Source of the DNA: Luteitalea sp.
Lineage (GTDB): Bacteria; Acidobacteriota; Vicinamibacteria; Vicinamibacterales; CAVVIG01
Direction: 5' to 3'
DNA length: 32,861 nt
NCBI GenBank assembly: GCA_009380045.1
Contig: WHSN01000026.1
Coordinates: forward strand, 1 to 32,861
The position numbers were made by a program, and so were the translations under genes. The notes beneath the pieces were generated by a model. That model worked only from the letters and a program-made list of their open reading frames with translations. It did no database searches and had not been told where the DNA came from. Positions 31,781-32,861 of this stretch are shown piece after piece; the stretch's first letter is position 1, and every line of letters begins with the position of its first letter.

Positions 31781-31803
31781 GGGCACCGGCAGTGCCCTTT
31801 GTC
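31781..31803 (+). terminator. Intrinsic terminator after TonB receptor 3
   Basis: GGGCAC-CGGCA-GTGCCC forms a six-pair GC stem with a five-base loop, followed by TTTGT, starting 11 nt after the receptor's stop codon. Confidence 0.65.
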
Positions 31804-31929
31804 CCCTGCTGCCCTGGTGAATATTCGACCTGAGGTCCTTTACGACGCACCAGTCGTAGGTCCCTCGGTACGAGCGTGCTGCGCCGGCAAGAACAGGACG
31901 CGATACTTCACGAAGAGGCCATCGCCCGC

Positions 31930-32189
31930 CGTCACAGACGTGGCGTACGTTCCTGAGGAACCATGCCGGGCAAATCGTGCTCAAAGCCTACCTGAGCGCC
32001 GTTCCACACTGGCTCTACTTCATGCCGCTCAAAGAGCATCAGCCAATCTGGATTCGCTTCGCGATGTACACGGCCATGATCGGTACGGTCGCATGGCTGG
32101 CGTGCGGCGTCATCGCGGCTCCTACGGCGCGCGAGGCGCGCCGAGTGGCTGGAGTCCGGCGGGCCACTGACGGTTGCCACACCGGCTAA
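31930..32189 (+). pseudogene. PepSY-type membrane protein fragment (copy 2)
   Basis: The frame encodes AYLSAVPHWLYFMPLKEHQP, then IWIRFAMYTAMIGTVAWLAC, the conserved GAIPHWLYF segment and following membrane span of PepSY/TM proteins; compare VIPHFLYFAAIRQNQPL in copy 1. The PepSY domains before it and the later spans are absent, and the trace ends in Arg-rich nonsense. Its place just behind a TonB receptor matches the usual partner order, with the upstream part deleted. Confidence 0.68.
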
Positions 32190-32285
32190 ACCAGGCCAGG
32201 CAGGTCTCAGCGGGGCGCAACCGAGACTGGATTTCTCGAAAGTGTGATTTCGCAAGCGACTCCGGCGCGCCCCGCGTCAGGTTCT

Positions 32286-32861
32286 CTATACCTCGAACGC
32301 CAGCGTGACCCAGTACGACTCCCAGTCGGCGGGCGGCGCGCCGGCGTTCGCGGGTCTCGCCATGTGAACGGTCTTGATCAACCAGGCCCCAAGGGCCGGA
32401 ATGGTAAACGACGCCCGTCCATTCGCGTCGGTGCGGGCCTGGAGGCGCGTGTCCTTCGAGACCGCGGCGACCATCGCTCCGGCGACCGGTCGGCCTTCGA
32501 CCAGGAGCTGAACGGAGAACGAACTTCCCGCGCTCAGCGCCGCCGGAGTTACTGAGGGCACGAACTCTGCCTTCACGCCAGCGGCCCGCGTCACATGAGC
32601 CGCGGCCGCTTCCCCGTCCCCGGCCTCCAGTACGATCTTCGCGTATCGGGCGTATCGCTCCCGCGCCGGCGTGTCGCTCTGGTTGAGACGTGCCCGTTCG
32701 GCAATCACCCCGTCGAGTCCCTCCTCCCATAGATAGTCGGTGAACTCCTTGCCGGTCATCTCGATCTCCCGCGCCAGGATGGTCATGATGCCGAGGTAGG
32801 TGCCTGGCAACGGGACGGTCACTCGGGCCGCAAGCGATTCGCCTTCCTGGAAGAAGTCGCG
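32286..32861 (-). CDS. DUF4198-family periplasmic protein (5' cut by window edge)
   Basis: The open frame continues past the window end (RDFFQEGESLAARVTVPLPG at its start), so only the C-terminal 191 residues are seen. They show the DUF4198 layout: FTDYLWEEGLDGVIAERA, ARERYARYAKIVL, FVPSVTPAALSAGSSFSVQL, GRPVAGAMVAAV, then RTDANGRASFTIPALGAWLI and a terminal DWESYWVTLAFEV. Such proteins are periplasmic, Ig-like, and often linked to metal (nickel/cobalt) uptake or TonB systems. The nearby TonB receptor fits a metal-uptake context, but this is inference. It is convergent with the PepSY remnant. Confidence 0.85.
   Translation of the reverse strand, partial: RDFFQEGESLAARVTVPLPGTYLGIMTILAREIEMTGKEFTDYLWEEGLDGVIAERARLNQSDTPARERYARYAKIVLEAGDGEAAAAHVTRAAGVKAEFVPSVTPAALSAGSSFSVQLLVEGRPVAGAMVAAVSKDTRLQARTDANGRASFTIPALGAWLIKTVHMARPANAGAPPADWESYWVTLAFEV

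Noticed and set aside
31830-31960. Fourth TonB receptor trace (NRTRYFTKRPSP)
   Set aside because: The similarity to the barrel end NVTDTxYFT is limited to a few residues and could be chance.

Overview
The window looks like a chromosomal segment from a GC-rich, Gram-negative environmental bacterium. The clues are a very high GC third-codon bias, TonB-dependent receptors with CarboxypepD_reg-like N-terminal domains, an alpha/beta-hydrolase-domain fragment, a PQQ/cytochrome c dehydrogenase and a periplasmic DUF4198 protein. An Acidobacteriota (Vicinamibacteria-like) host fits best, but that is inference from gene content; no rRNA or other marker is present.

The left 15.8 kb is ordinary, densely coded chromosome. 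It opens with the end of an acyl-CoA carboxylase / HMG-CoA lyase operon (biotin carboxylase, biotin carrier protein, HMG-CoA lyase; leucine/isovalerate-type degradation). A convergent dicluster ferredoxin, a secreted M48 metalloprotease, a two-gene minus-strand unit of unknown function, a giant (2911 aa) cyclic beta-1,2-glucan synthase, a DUF1554/endostatin-like lipoprotein and a secreted SGNH hydrolase follow.

From about 15.85 kb to 32.2 kb the character changes: most coding traces are broken. I find a frameshifted alpha/beta-hydrolase fragment; three TonB-dependent receptor relics (16.5-18.2 kb, 27.0-27.6 kb, 29.4-31.8 kb); two PepSY-type membrane protein relics (21.6-22.4 kb, about 31.9-32.2 kb); three OmpR/CheY-type response regulator relics (25.9-26.3, 26.7-26.95, 27.7-28.1 kb); and fragments of a LuxR regulator, a class III extradiol dioxygenase and an IS integrase. 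The recurrent trio of response regulator, TonB receptor and PepSY protein suggests repeated acquisition and decay of an iron/siderophore-uptake module. Intact genes inside this graveyard are a PQQ-dependent quinohemoprotein dehydrogenase (22.6-24.7 kb) and a small secreted protein (28.2-28.8 kb). A DUF4198 gene runs off the right end.

The most interesting object is a complete 3409-bp IS1595-family transposon at 18166-21574. It has 23-bp terminal inverted repeats with one mismatch, a perfect 8-bp target duplication (CAAATAAG) and an intact transposase. It carries passenger genes of visibly lower GC than the host: an 84-aa basic coiled-coil-like protein, a 26-aa hydrophobic peptide on the opposite strand, paired RNA hairpins, and a tightly coupled three-gene operon (302-aa unknown protein, PIN-domain nuclease, 48-aa basic microprotein). 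The element sits inside the relic TonB/PepSY locus. The cargo operon is a candidate undescribed PIN-based toxin-antitoxin, defence or element-maintenance module.
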